This document shows positions 46,345-61,700 of a stretch of DNA of 64,000 nucleotides, one piece after another. The notes under the pieces were generated by a model, which was given only the letters and a program-made list of their open reading frames with translations, had not been told where the DNA came from and did no database searches. A program made the position numbers and the translations under genes. Each line of letters starts with the position of its first letter. The first letter of the stretch is position 1. The DNA comes from Liolophura sinensis (taxonomy: Eukaryota; Mollusca; Polyplacophora; Chitonida; Chitonidae): assembly GCF_032854445.1 (NCBI RefSeq), contig NC_088297.1, forward strand, positions 8,729,375 to 8,793,374, given 5' to 3'.

Positions 46345-49038
46345 TGTTTCTAAACGAACACGTGTTTAGAAACAAGTAAACTTCTCATGAAAGTATACGA
46401 TCTTTACTTTCAGCTCACAACCAACGTTCATGGGACGATGCTGTTTATTGTCAATATCAAGTACAATACAAAAAATATTTTAGAATGCAAGCAATTGCTA
46501 CAAACCATGCACAATATTACCTCTGATTCTCTTAAGCTGTTTGACTATCCATTAAAATCACTGGAAAGAGACACTAATAGACTCCATGGTCGTAATCCAA
46601 GTATGGTGATAGAAATTGTCAGCGTGTAAGAGGATACGCACGAAACAGAATAATTTGGTTGACACCATTAGCAAACTCTAATTAAACTAATTATTGTTAA
46701 TTACAAGCTCGTCTAAATGCTAATAAAGGGCGATTTACAGAGTAATAATAATAACTTTTTCAGTCTCATCTGAAAGAGAATTTATAGAATCCCCGGCTCT
46801 CACTGTTACATGTAGTTCACGGAGAGTTGGTCGCCGCCGTTTATAAGGCTGCTTTTTTTTTTTTTTTTCAATTCAGCTTTCATTCAAAACCACTTGTCTT
46901 CCACCGATATGGTGCCAGTATCTGTACCTCACACGTGGGGAAGTTTATCAGCAAATTACCAAAGTTACACTGAGTGTATAGATCGGTACTCTCCGCCCAT
47001 AAAACGGACGGCCACCATGCAAGTGGAAAATTCTTAAACATGACGTAAAACAATCAGTTAAATATCTAACTAAATAAATATGATACTTTTGCACAGTGTT
47101 AAATGTTTTAAGGAAATATTTAGATTTTAAATTACTAATTGTAGAATGAATAAATAAATAAATAAGTAAATATTATGTTGTGCAGGTTGACCCAACCCCA
47201 GATCCAGTCCTCCACAGCGGCTGTCGTCGTTCTCAGTGTACTGTTGTACTGGAGCAAAGATGTCGTCGACTTCCCCATCACCCTCATCCACTTCGTCCTA
47301 ATAGGCAGTTTGGCCCTTCATTTCGGGTCACAGCTTTGGGTGACGTTCATTGCTGGTGAGTGAGCAGTTTCCAGACTTTTCTGACAACTGTGCAGTGGAG
47401 TTTAACAGATTAAGAATGTTGCAATGGCACTCTTTTGTTCTACTATATCTGCGAAGTATCTGCGAACAAATTTGGTGCATTGCGCGAATATGTGAACATA
47501 TTCATAAGAGAAATCATAGTTAAACGTTTGTCGTGATTTAAAAAGCTTGGTTTTATCGCAGTGTGATATTTACATATAAGCTGAGAGTTCAAATCCGTGT
47601 TGCGCCTTTCCCTCACTCCTTTATACTTTCTCAAGACTTAAATGTTATGTATAGCTTTAATAATGTTAAGTACAAAATTTTGGTATTGATGGGGGTAAGC
47701 ATTTATAATGCCGGGTAAAAACAATTTCTGAAGAGTTCAAAAATTAACAGTTTGCGAAATGCTTGGATAATGTTGTAATCTGAGATTATCTGATGTTAAA
47801 TCAATACCTATATATGTTGTGTCGTTCATTATGAAATCTTGTAATCAAAAATTATGTTACAGCTTAATGACACTCGTTACACGGCGTAACATTTTAGAAT
47901 GTTGGCACTGATGTTTTACAGCCTTTTAAATGTTATATCATTTAAACACTTACACAACGTCGAAAGATTGATCTTCGTCACCTTTGCAAAAGGGTAACGC
48001 TACCTGTCCCATTCTGCGTCAGATCACGTGATCTACGAGGTACCCACAGCAAATGGTCACCCCCGCACTAACTCTTTCTTCTTTTTTTCTAGGGTTCGTC
48101 ATGTTCCGCGCCTTACCTCGCCAGATGTTTGGTGAGGTCCAGAGCCAGCTGTTTCCTCTCTTCTTCCTTCTCAGCCTCACCATGTCTGTTATCACCATGG
48201 CAACCTACCTCTTGACGCTCAAAGCCGATACCTGGACGCTTTCGCAACTAGTACAGGTAAGCAAAAATTCACGATAAAAATTTTACGGCCATGATTTGAA
48301 AACAGTATAGAGAACTGACCTATCAAGATGTAAATGGACATTTGTCAAATAAAATGTCTAATCCTATCAATATTTTCGGCAAAAATTATACCATAGTTCA
48401 GCATTAAATTATCCATTACAAGGAGCGCAACTGTCATACTGTTGAATAAACAAAACCGTCCAAAAACAACATGTACACGTTTGAAACAAATAAAACATAT
48501 AAAAACAAAACAGGAATTCATCTTCCATAATTATTATGAATAAATGTTAACATTTTATTAAGCTGTTATTGGAAATTATCCCATGAACTTCCTTTTATCG
48601 TAGTAAAAACAATATCGTATGTACACAGGAAAGAAAACTTCCCAATCCCCCACCTGTTGCACCGGTTCTACTCACTTGTTAATTGTCAGAAAAGACAGTT
48701 CATAATAACAAACGCTTATTCCATGTTTTTTCCTGTTCTATTTACAGGTCTGTGTGTTAGGAATTGGTTGCTTAGCAGCTTTTGCCAACTGCCTTGTTTT
48801 CGCCCCTGGCACGATCAGCGCGATGATGGAACGTTGTGACGCCGAAACTAAAATGGGCGTGTCCAGCGTGGTCGGGAAGATTGACAGCCGGTCTTACAGC
48901 AAAGAAAACGCCAAATACCGCGAGATTCACAAACGGTTTATACGTTGGCACTGCTACAGCAGCTTGGCAAACGTTGTGACCTTGGCGTCCAATTTGGTGT
49001 TCATGTATTACTTGGCGTCAAAGCTCGTGCTACGTTGA
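42743..49038 (+). CDS. TMEM205: TMEM205-like membrane protein (4 coding exons, complete)
   Basis: Joining 42743-42753, 47186-47355, 48093-48256 and 48748-49038 gives 636 bases, 211 codons plus TGA; every junction has GT/AG ends and the phases agree. The product matches the TMEM205 family (DUF4149): LWVTFIAGFVMFRALPRQMFG and VQSQLFP (residues ~54-82) correspond to the family's QMWVTF, G-F-x-x-F-R-x-L-P-R and FGxVQSxLFP motifs. Hydrophobic segments lie near 14-26, 36-58, 82-102, 114-135 and 184-209; a hydrophilic loop (residues ~143-178) includes the KYREIHKRFIRWHCYSSL stretch matching human KYSALRQNFFRYHGLSSL. The human protein is 189 residues; the extra length is mainly N-terminal. TMEM205 is a multipass membrane protein linked in humans to secretory trafficking and cisplatin resistance; its normal biochemical role is unsettled. 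Confidence 0.9.
43172..43590. repeat. 36-bp tandem array split by a SINE
   Basis: Units ACACGACACAATAGGAAGTG then GTACAAGTGCGGAGTT lie at 43172-43263 and resume at 43508-43590. The SINE between them interrupts one unit. Confidence 0.88.
43264..43507 (+). mobile_element. SINE inserted in the 36-bp array, plus
   Basis: Head (GTTAGCGCGCTAGCGCAGCG) to 3' block (GAAATATTCTTGAGTACGGC) with a short CCATTAAAAAAA tail. Flanked by ACAATAGGAAG at 43253-43263 and 43508-43518, an 11-bp target site duplication drawn from the array unit. Only the extreme 5' end of the head is missing. Confidence 0.92.
46309..46371. repeat. (TA)n tract and adjacent inverted repeat
   Basis: About 14 TA dinucleotides, a T-run, then GTTTCTAAAC / GTTTAGAAAC arms around a short GAACAC-GT centre that includes CACGTG. 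Confidence 0.8.
46985..47084 (+). mobile_element. Degenerate SINE 3' half, plus
   Basis: CCGCCCATAAAACGGACGGC, CACCATGCAAGTGGAAAATT and CTTAAACATGACGTAAAACA with an AAATAAATA tail follow the order of the SINE 3' domain with many changes. Confidence 0.55.
47186..47355 (+). CDS. TMEM205: TMEM205 coding exon 2
   Basis: Acceptor TATGTTGTGCAG|GTTGACC, donor ATTGCTG|GTGAGTG (phase 1). Encodes the lineage-specific N-terminus, the first hydrophobic segments and the LWVTFIA motif that leads into the conserved family core. Confidence 0.9.
48093..48256 (+). CDS. TMEM205: TMEM205 coding exon 3
   Basis: Acceptor CTTTTTTTCTAG|GGTTCG, donor AGTACAG|GTAAGC (phase 0). Encodes GFVMFRALPRQMFGEVQSQL and the next transmembrane segment, the most conserved part of the family. 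Confidence 0.93.
48748..49038 (+). CDS. TMEM205: TMEM205 coding exon 4 (terminal)
   Basis: Acceptor TTCTATTTACAG|GTCTGT; 96 codons then TGA. Encodes one transmembrane segment, a charged loop (MERCDAETKMG, SKENAKYREIHKRF) and the final transmembrane segment ending KLVLR. Confidence 0.92.
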   Translation, partial: VCVLGIGCLAAFANCLVFAPGTISAMMERCDAETKMGVSSVVGKIDSRSYSKENAKYREIHKRFIRWHCYSSLANVVTLASNLVFMYYLASKLVLR

Positions 49039-49258
49039 CGTTGTAGCGTCAGTCATTAAAAACATTAATAGTTCCAAAGCGTGCGTGACAACGGTGAGTT
49101 AATCGACCAACGAACATCCGGTCTGAGTGTTTGACCAAGACCCAGACCAAGACTGGAGGCGAAGACGAGGTCATCGTAGGTTTTTCATGCCGCATACTTG
49201 CCGTGCTCCACCCTTCTCTTTGATGGCCAGTTGATAGTGTATTTATTAAACATTATAG

Positions 49259-49273
49259 AATAAATGGAATAAA
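49259..49273 (+). terminator. Poly(A) signals of TMEM205 (two overlapping candidates)
   Basis: AATAAA at 49259-49264 and again at 49268-49273, about 220 bases after the stop codon. A further AATAAA at 50274-50279, after a T-rich unique stretch, would give a longer 3' UTR of about 1.25 kb. Confidence 0.6.
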
Positions 49274-50465
49274 TCATGTTACGTAAATGTTGCCACATTT
49301 AATTTATTTTGTCTCCATTGAATGTTATTGAAAGGTAACCTATACACTTTACTCATTGCGTTCTGGGATAGAATGTACATTGCACGATGTGAGTGGATGT
49401 TTTGTTATGGATCAAAGTGCTGTTTTAACCACCTTAACTACACAAACCCCGTTTGTTCACTCAGAATAATTAATGACCAGTTTCAAGGATGTCCATATTC
49501 GTCCTGATAATTCTTTGATGTGCGATATAATTGCATATAGTGAGGTTTTACCCTTTTACTGAAGCAGTTATTTTTTGCGGATGTAGTTGTTGAATACCAT
49601 TATAGGCCCTACACGTTGTTCACATGTGTACATTACGTGTGATTCCTTGTTAAGTCCGTCGTCTGAGTGCTCCTACGATTTCAAAGTTTAGAACTTGCTC
49701 AAATGGATTGCACATTAAACCCGAATTTCGAAATCAGCTAATCTCACTGTGGGAATTGTTGAATAGACTTTCGTTAGGACAATATCTCTTCATACAATTT
49801 CTATCTTGCGATAAAAATCGAATCGAATCAATGTTGGCACGAGTTGGTTAAATTCTGTAATTGTACCTGACAAATGGTATCCTGTGGTCACAGTCGTATG
49901 TTATGCAATATGTTATGTATTTAAATACTGTCCCAATGCCAACATTTATGTTGACACATAAGCATTTGAGCAAATATGGGACATGTCTGGAGTGTTGCCC
50001 ATAGTGTAAACCGAGTGTTTACTAAGATTTGTACTGTATAGACAACGTGTGTTTTGAAATACATGACAACTGACGTGCGCTAAATACATGACGTTTATTT
50101 TGTTTACATTCTTGACTGAGTTGTCAGCAGTGAATGTATACATTTATGTTTGTTTGGGTTTCAACAACGATGTACAATTGACATTTAATATGTATTTTGT
50201 CGTTCTTTATTGTATTTTGTTGATTTTGTCCTTTTTTATTTTCTCCTTATTGGGAACTTGTATAACACTCGCGAATAAAACTTTGCCAATGAAAGATATT
50301 TAAGTCTCTCTATGAGGAGTTTTTTTATTCATCTAAAACTAACACTGAGAACCAAGGATCAAGTATCATGACATAACTAATCAATGGATAGTTGACTGAT
50401 TGACTGACTTTGTCAGTCTGTTGGTTGATTGGTTGATTGATTGGTTGGTTGGTTGATTGATTGTT
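49274..50465. other. TMEM205 3' flank, possibly extended 3' UTR
   Basis: AT-rich unique sequence ending with GATTGATTGGTTGG simple repeats at 50395-50465. No gene recognised. Confidence 0.4.
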
Positions 50466-50668
50466 TTTCATATGTATATGAATATGTATGAGCCTATTGA
50501 GCCTCTATCATATGTATATGAATATGTATGAGCCTATTGAGCCTTTATCATATGTATATGAATATGTATGAGCCTATTGAGCCTCTATCATATGTATATG
50601 AATATGTATGAGCCTATTGAGCCTCTATCATATGTATATGAATATGTATGAGCCTATTGAGCTTATCA
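50466..50668. repeat. 40-bp tandem repeat, 5 near-identical copies
   Basis: Unit TCATATGTATATGAATATGT then ATGAGCCTATTGAGCCTCTA. Copies differ at one or two bases, indicating recent expansion. Confidence 0.95.
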
Positions 50669-50799
50669 TGACGTGATTTTTGTACAGAATTTTTATCTCC
50701 AAATTCTAGCTAAATAGTACGAGATTCTACTGAGCATGCATAAAGTAAAACTCACACCTATAGTCGTAAAACTCACTGTATGAGTTCAACCGAATATAG

Positions 50800-50949
<150 letters not shown>

Positions 50950-51305
50950 ACAACGTGGGAGTGATATTCCCTTCATACACAATCCTTTGGAATCCTTTGA
51001 TTGCTTACCATAATTACGCCTATCGAGATTTGTCTAGATTTATTTGATTTGTAAACCATACATTTTAAACCAAATAGTGCTTTTGGTCATGCGGCAGAAA
51101 GAAGAAATCCACGATAATACAACAGACAGTGCATTTTATTACGTAAGCTGTCTTTGTGTCTCGAACGGACCAATCATATGCAGGATCGTGAGATTCAAAT
51201 TTCAAATTGTAGGACATGATTTTTTTCAAAAACTGATAATATATGGGAACCTAAGGTCCCTGTTAAATGTTATGGTCGTCGTTGCAGTATATGGTCTATC
51301 CTATG

Positions 51306-51437
51306 TTTTTATTTATTTATTTATTTATTTATTTACTTGATCGATTGGAGTTTTACGCCGCACTCAAGAATATTTCACTTACAAGACTGCAGTAAGCATT
51401 ATGGTGAGGGGAAAGCGGGGCAGAGCACATGGGTATC
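51306..51437 (-). mobile_element. SINE copy, 5'-truncated, minus
   Basis: (TTTA)n tail complement, GATTGGAGTTTTACGCCGCA, CTCAAGAATATTTCACTTAC and GCATTATGGTGAGGGGAAAG, ending at GGGTATCC. Confidence 0.85.
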
Positions 51438-51473
51438 CTATTTTGGGATACATATATCCACCCCCCACTCGCC

Positions 51474-51479
51474 CCCCCC

Positions 51480-51510
<31 letters not shown>

Positions 51511-51513
51511 ACA
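51474..51513. repeat. Poly-C followed by (CA)n
   Basis: Homopolymer C run of about 22 bases followed by CA repeats. Confidence 0.9.
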
Positions 51514-51788
51514 CTCAGACAAGTGGCGCATAAACATATACAATTATAGTTAAGTACAATATACCGGTACAACAGCAATAATTGTGAGCGAGTTTAAAAC
51601 CACAGGCGGAAGACAGGGTGTGGACAGGATGTGCGCATGTCTGATGTCCACCAGACACGTGCCTGGAGGAAGGAAAGTGCGTTGTGTGACATTTCCGTTA
51701 CCATAAACCTGTTCGCAAAACGGCAAATGTACTTTAACTCTAATGACGTATTTGTAAATTTACTTTTTGTCTCGCTCACATATAATGC

Positions 51789-52995
51789 AAACGTAATAGT
51801 AGACAATATATCGCGTTCTGCTGGTATTGTGAATATAATAGAGACCTTGTAGTAGACAATATATCGCGTTCTGCTGGTATTGTGAATATAATGCAGACCT
51901 TGTAGTAGACAATATTCCACCTTATGCTGGTATTGTGAATATAATGCAGACCTTGTAGTAGATAATATTCCACCTTTTGCTGGTATTGTAAATATAAAAG
52001 AGACCTTGTAGTAGACAATATTCCACCTTATGCTGGTCTTGTGAATATAATGCAGACCTTGTAGTAGACAATATTCCACCTTATGCTGGTACTGTGAATA
52101 TAATAGAGACCTTGTAGTAGACAATATTCCACCTTATGCTGGTATTGTGAATATAATAGAGACCTTGTAGTAGACAATATTCCACCTGATGCTGGTATTG
52201 TGAATATAATGCAGACCTTGTAGTAGACAATATTCCACCTTATGCTGGTCTTGTGAATATAATAGGGACCTTGTAGTAGATAATATTCCACCTTTTGCTG
52301 GTATTGTAAACATAAAAGAGACCTTGTAGTAGACAATATTCCACCTTATGCTGGTCTTGTGAATATAATAGAGACCTTGTAGTAGACAATATTCCACCTG
52401 ATGCTGGTATTGTGAATATAATAGAGACCTTGTAGTAGACAATATTCCACCTTATGCTGGTATTGTGAATATAATAGAGACCTTGTAGTAGACAATATTC
52501 CACCTTATGCTGGTATTGTGAATATAATAGAGACCTTGTAGTAGACAATATTCCACCTTATGCTGGTCTTGTGAATATAATAGAGACCTTGTAGTAGACA
52601 ATATTTCACTTTATGCTGGTATTGTGAATATAATGCAGACCTTGTAGTAGACAATATTTCACCTTATGCTGGTATTGTGAATATAATAGAGACCTTGTAG
52701 TAGACAATATTCCACCTTATGCTGGTATTGTGAATATAATAGAGACCTTGTAGTAGACAATATTCCACCTTATGCTGGTATTGTGAATATAATAGAGACC
52801 TTGTAGTAGACAATATTCCACCTTATGCTGGTATTGTGAATATAATAGAGACCTTGTAGTAGACAATATTCCACCTTATGCTGGTATTGTGAATATAATA
52901 GAGACCTTGTAGTAGACAATATTCCACCTTATGCCGGTATTGTGAATATAATGCAGACCTTGTAGTTGACAATATTTCACCTTAGGCTGGCATAA
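51789..52995. repeat. 53-bp satellite array, about 22 copies
   Basis: Unit CTTGTAGTAGACAATATTCC, ACCTTATGCTGGTATTGTGA, ATATAATAGAGAC. Variants (GCAGACC/GAGACC, GGTCTTG/GGTATTG, CTTTTG/CTTATG) recur at multiples of 53; one set of variants repeats at an offset of 318 bp. Open frames of 100-176 codons on the minus strand follow from the repeat and are not genes. Confidence 0.96.
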
Positions 52996-56437
<3,442 letters not shown>

Positions 56438-56592
56438 TCAAAAAATAATCTGTTAATTTTAATAGAAAGTCTGTTATCTGAGTTGATGCTAGAGTGTATT
56501 CTGTTGACGCAGATTTTTCTCTTAAATACAACAAACATTCCATTAATTCTTTCTTTTAAAATGAACAGATTAACCTTTTGAGTTAACATATA
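56438..56592. mobile_element. MITE-like 'AACAGAAT' element, copy D
   Basis: Left end AAAAAATAATCTGTTAATTT is the reverse complement of the right end of copy A. It contains GATGCTAGAGTGTATTCTGT and ends AATGAACAGATTAACC. Confidence 0.6.
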
Positions 56593-56599
56593 TCATCTC

Positions 56600-56835
56600 C
56601 CAATTGATATATTTAATTTTATTTGACTTCATAATCAAGAATTTTTTCAATTGTACAACAGCCACTGGTTTTATGGATGGAGGGAACCAGATTGTTTCGA
56701 CAAATTACCTGACAAACTTTCCCACGTGTGGCGTACAGTTATTGACGTCCTACTGGTGTAAGTCCAGTTGTCTTCAACGCACGTCAGACTGTGCAAACAA
56801 CCATACGGGTGGTCGCCAACGCTTATTGTCATGAA
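56600..56835 (-). mobile_element. Second SINE-like family, copy 2
   Basis: ATTTGACTTCATAATCAAG, GGTTTTATGGATGGAGGGAA, CTTTCCCACGTGTGGC, AACGCACGTCAGACTGTGCA and GGTGGTCGCCAACGCTTA. The later blocks match the copy at 18245-18500 in order and orientation. Confidence 0.5.
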
Positions 56836-57525
56836 GGCTTCACCAGCAGTGACAATATAGTGCAATCAATTTCCAAATCCTTACAAATGTCTTGTATATA
56901 CGGCAAGATGCCAGTTGATGTGGACATATTTACATAAAAGTACACAAGCGTAAATGTGCATATACGTAGCATGCATTGTGTATGCTTGGGATTAAACGTT
57001 GTACAATTTGCCACACGTATGACGAGGGGTTATCAGGTGTCTGTGTACATATATTGTGTCTTCTTGTGGCAAGACGAGTCCTCGCCGCCAAAGTGTACCT
57101 CCACTGAAGCAGACACCAGGCATGACACCAAACCAAGTCACATTATAATGACACCGAGCCAACCTGTTATGTTTCCAGTACTGGGCGCCAAGAGAGGCGA
57201 CAGCATATATGATCTTTAAAGTATTTAGTATGACCCGACCCGGGGTTGACTGCGGGGTCTGCCGACTTCGAGGCGGACTCTCTAACCATTAGGCCACCCA
57301 AGCGGTCTCTGCAGTACTGAGGCTTCTTATTTAAAAAAATCTAGATATATATACAATGGCCGTCTGTTTTATCTGTAGAGGAAAAATCAGCAAATGCCAA
57401 ATACCTCGGTACTTATGAAAATAGCACAACGGGGGTAAACATTCAAAGGGAGATAATCCAGATATATAGTACTTCTGTGCGAAACACGAAGAACGAGACA
57501 GGAAATGAAATAAAATACACTTAAC
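56836..57525. other. Intergenic, with tRNA-like SINE head
   Basis: 57228-57312 in reverse reads GGTGGCCTAATGGTTAGAGA, GTCCGCCTCGAAGTCGGC and CAACCCCGGGTCGGGTCATA. This is a tRNA-like SINE head of a different family from the common one; it lacks a credible full cloverleaf, so no tRNA gene is called. The rest is unassigned. Confidence 0.45.
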
Positions 57526-57531
57526 TTTATT
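57526..57531 (-). terminator. Candidate poly(A) signal of SDF2-like gene
   Basis: The first AATAAA downstream of the SDF2-like stop on the minus strand (GTAAATAAAGTTAAGTG), followed by a T-rich GTATTTTATTTC. It would give a 3' UTR of about 1.1 kb. Confidence 0.45.
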
Positions 57532-58609
57532 TACACAGAATGTTGCCAACTAATCATACACATTTTTGCCCCATTTTTTTTTCAAGACTATATGCTGATA
57601 ACCCGCTTTGTCACAACTGTAACTGTTTACACATCAGAAAGTACCTGGGGAACAGTTTACAATGTTGTTTCTACTCGTGATAAGCCGAAAGGCTTATCTT
57701 TTCTCCCCGAAACGTGAACATGTGTCACCACTAAATATGATACCATCGATACATTAGACGGGAAATAATGACAGAACTGCGTCATACACACCATACAATA
57801 AACAGTTACACATGAATTCGTGATATTTAGTCAACAAAGATACGAAAGTCAGCACAATTTAGAAACAATCTGTTGTATTTATAGGCTCACACATATGGAT
57901 ATCAATAAAACCGCACAATGTTTCCAAATTATGAGACATTGTTCATTGTATTCTGGAATGATGTCACAACATAGAATGGCCACAACATGTACAGTTAGAG
58001 TCATGTGCCAAAGTACACGTACCACAGATATAAAACCAGTCAAACAGACTTCACCAAATGTGTTGGCAGCAACGGCATTTCTCACAAAGTAGCCAGGGTT
58101 AAAAGTCAATGCATAAAATGGGCACCGCTTTCAATGTTTCAATGTTCTAATATCATAACAAGCAACGAAAAAATGTCATATTACGTACAGTATATAAAGA
58201 CAAATTCTGCCCCAGAGTGGAATTGAACTCTCAAACAACTGTTAATGTAGGCCTATATATTTACATTGCTAGAAGATAAATGAAATTCATAATACATACA
58301 TACATAGTTTTGATTTACTGACAAAATTGATTCATTTACCTGTCATATGAAAATATGAAATATACCCATCAGTTAAGTGCATCAAACCTTGTCAAAACGC
58401 TTGTATAAAACAAATGACATATGGACCCACATAAACAAGTATCATATCTAAGTGCTCACAAACAATGTACTTCCCATACTAATGCACACACGATCTTTTA
58501 CTTTACCAGTACTTTAAACATAACTCTTTCCACATAATATTTAAATAACGAGTGAAAACGTCCAAGTGAAAATATAAAATGAGCAAATTCTGTTAAGTAC
58601 CTATTCTAG

Positions 58610-58775
58610 TTAAAGCTCGTCATGTTTGAGGTTTTGTAACGGGTCATCGGCAGGTTTGATAAAGATGCCCTCTGCGGTCTGCCAGTAGTTGAGATCACTG
58701 GGATGGGGATAGCCGCTAATCTCATACTGACCATGGATCGGGCGGCCGTACGAGTCCCCGCTCACGTGCAGGTAG
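58610..58775 (-). CDS. SDF2L1: SDF2-like terminal exon
   Basis: Acceptor GACTTTATATTTCAG|CTACCTGC; one base completes a His codon, then 54 codons and TAA. Encodes the end of the last MIR repeat and the HDEL signal. Confidence 0.93.
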
Positions 58776-61700
58776 CTGAAATATAAAGTCGATAATAAAG
58801 GTGAGAATTATTTACTGTGTTGGTTGTTAACCAAGTACATGTATACAGAGTTATGCCAATTGCCTTGTTCATGAATTTATGCAATGCTCAAGAAAGTTTT
58901 ATTCGTGAGAATTTTTTTTTTTTTTGGATTTTTTCTTTTGGTCAGGTGAGATTGATGATTAGGTCAAATTTATGTTGTTTTAGTCAGGTCAGACTTATGG
59001 TCTTTAGCCATGTCAGATTTAGTCAGGTCAGATTTATGGTTTTCAGGTTAGATCATATTTACATATATGGTGTTTGGGTCAGGTCAGATTTATGTTTTTT
59101 TAGTCATGTCAGATCAGATTTATATTTTTTTTAGTCAGGTTAGATTTATGGTTTTTCAGGTTAGGTCATAATTACACATATGGTTTTTGGGTCAGGTCAG
59201 ACTTATGTTTTTTAGTCATGTCAGATCAGGACTTATGGTTTTTTGGTCAGGTCAGGTAAGATTTTATGATAAGGTCCGATTTATGGGTTTTGGGTTAGAT
59301 CACATTGACATGTATGGGTTTTTGGTAAGGCATATGGGCCAGGTCAGATTCATGATTTTATTTGAAGTAATTGAAGTAATTCTCAATACATATATGAAGA
59401 AAGAACATTTAACAAACCGAGACACTGATGTAACTTTGAAACTTCAAATGGTAATCTTGCCCATTTTAATTTTTAACATTATGCTTGTTTGTGACTGGTT
59501 CATCAACCTTATACATTGCCTGTGGGGGACAGTTTTTATGAAGTCTGATACCTGTAGACTAAATGTAACAAAAATCCTATTCAAGTCACACCAATAATCA
59601 GAGGTAAGGTGTGATGTTTGATATACCGCCTGTTCAAAGGGACATAACTCTCGCCTATGCGGTCAAAGAAAGAGGTGATAAGACAGAAACAGTCATTTGT
59701 GCATATTTTGCATTGACTGTGTAGGATTGTGTAGAATTATGTAATTGGCTTTGGTAGAGCTGTTTTTTAGAGAATTAGGTCAGAACAAATAGAATAACAG
59801 AACAACTACGGTATTTCATCTAAAGTTTAGTATGTAAAAATGAACATCAGAAGAACATAAAGGCCTTAAAATAAAACTTTTGATTTATTTATTTAGTTGA
59901 TTGGTATTTTTACGCAGTACTCAAGCATATATTTCACTTATGTCGGCGGCCAGCATTATGGTGGGTGGAAATTGGGCAGAGCCTGGGAGAAACCCACGAC
60001 CATCCACAGGTTGCTGGAAGACCTTCCTACGTACCAAAAGTGTACAGAGGGAGAGGAAGCCAGCACGAGCTGGACTTGAACTCACAGCGACCCGCGTTGG
60101 TGAGAGAAAAATTAATCAGAAAAATGTGTCGCATCAAAAATGCTTAAGTTCAGGTGAAATACAGTGAATGTATTTATGGCACCAAAACTGTCCCTTGATC
60201 CTCAGCAATGAGCATGCCCTGTACAGTATTCAGCAGGGAGAGGCTTCTCTACAGGCAAGCCAGTAGTGAGACATCTGTCCCCAGACCCTCAGCGACTAAC
60301 ATGCCCTGTACAGTATACAGCAGGGAGAGGCTTCTCTACAGGCAAGCCAGTAGTGAGACATCTGTCTCCAGACACTCAGCGACTAACATGCCCTGTACAG
60401 TATACAGCAGGGAGAGGCTTCTCTACAGGCAAGCCAGTGGTGAGACATCTGTCCCCAGACCCTCAGCAACTAACATGCCCTGTACAGTATACAGCAGGGA
60501 GAGCTTCTCTACAGGCAAGCCAGTGGTGAGACATCAGTACCCAGACCCTCAGCAACTAACATGCCCTATACAGTATACAGCAGGGAGAGGCTTCTCTACA
60601 GGCAAGCCAGTAGTGAGACATCTGTCTCCAGACCCTCAGCGACTAACATGCCCTGTACAGTATACAGCAGGGAGAGGCTTCTCTACATGCAAGCCAGTAG
60701 TAAACATCTGTCCCCAGACCCTCAGCAACTAACATGCCCTGTACAGTATACAGCAGGGAGAGGCTTCTCTACAGGCAAGCCAGTAGTGAGACATCTGTCC
60801 CCAGACCCTCAGCAACTAACATGCCCTGTACAGTATACAGCAGGGAGAGGCTTCTCTACATGCAAGCCAGTAGTGAGACATCTGTCCCCAGACCCTCAGC
60901 AACTAACATGCCCTGTACAGTATACAGCAGGGAGGCTTCTTTACATGCAAGCCAGTAGTGAGACATCTGTCCCCAGACCCTCAGCAACTAACATGCCCTG
61001 TATAGTATACAGCAGGGAGAGGCTTCTCTACATGTAAGCCAGTAGTGAGACATCTGTCCCCAGACCCTCAGCAACTAACATGCCCTGTACAGTATACAGC
61101 AGGGAGAGGCTTCTCTACATGCAAGCCAGCAGTGAGACATCTGTCCCCAGACCCTCAGCAACTAACATGCCCTGTACAGTATACAGCATGGAGAGGCTTC
61201 TCTACATGTAAGCCAGTAGTGAGACATCTGTCCTCAGACCCTCAGCAACTAACATGCCCTGTATAGTATACAGCAGGGAGAGGCTTCTCTACAGGCAAGC
61301 CAGTAGTGAGACATCTGTCCTCAGACCCTCAGCGACTAACATGCCCTGTACAGTATACAGCAGAAAGAGCTTCTCTACATGTAAGCCAGTAGTGAGACAT
61401 CTGTCCTCAGACCCTCAGCGACTAACATGCCCTGTACAGTATACAGCAGGGAGAGGCTTCTCTACAGGCAAGCCAGTAGTGAGACATCTGTCTCCAGACC
61501 CTCAGCGACTAACATGCCCTGTACAGTATACAGCAGGGAGAGGCTTCTCTACAGGCAAGCCAGTAGTGAGACATCTGTCCCCAGACCCTCAGCAACTAAC
61601 ATGCCCTGTACAGTAAACAGCAGGGAGAGGCTTCTCTACAGGCATGCCAGTAGTGAGACATCTGTCCCTAAGACCCTCAGCAACTACCATGCACTGTACA

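Larger units (their letters stand above)
42754..47185 (+). other. TMEM205 intron 1
   Basis: 4.4 kb. Holds (TA)n at 43095-43157, a 36-bp array interrupted by a SINE (43172-43590), (TA)n at 46309-46336 and a degenerate SINE at 46985-47084. Plus open frames such as 44567-44926 (119 codons) have no recognised domain. Confidence 0.7.

Noticed and set aside
51594-52548. 100-176-codon minus open frames in the 53-bp array
   Set aside because: The period is not a multiple of three, so the same peptide cycles through frames; typical of satellite DNA, with no domain.
57228-57312. Possible tRNA gene on the minus strand
   Set aside because: A- and B-box-like sequence is present but the arms do not form a convincing cloverleaf and the sequence resembles a SINE head.
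60208-61616. Repeat protein with 29-residue units
   Set aside because: An 87-bp satellite gives open frames automatically; copies with 1-3-base deletions break them and the array lies antisense within an SDF2-like intron.
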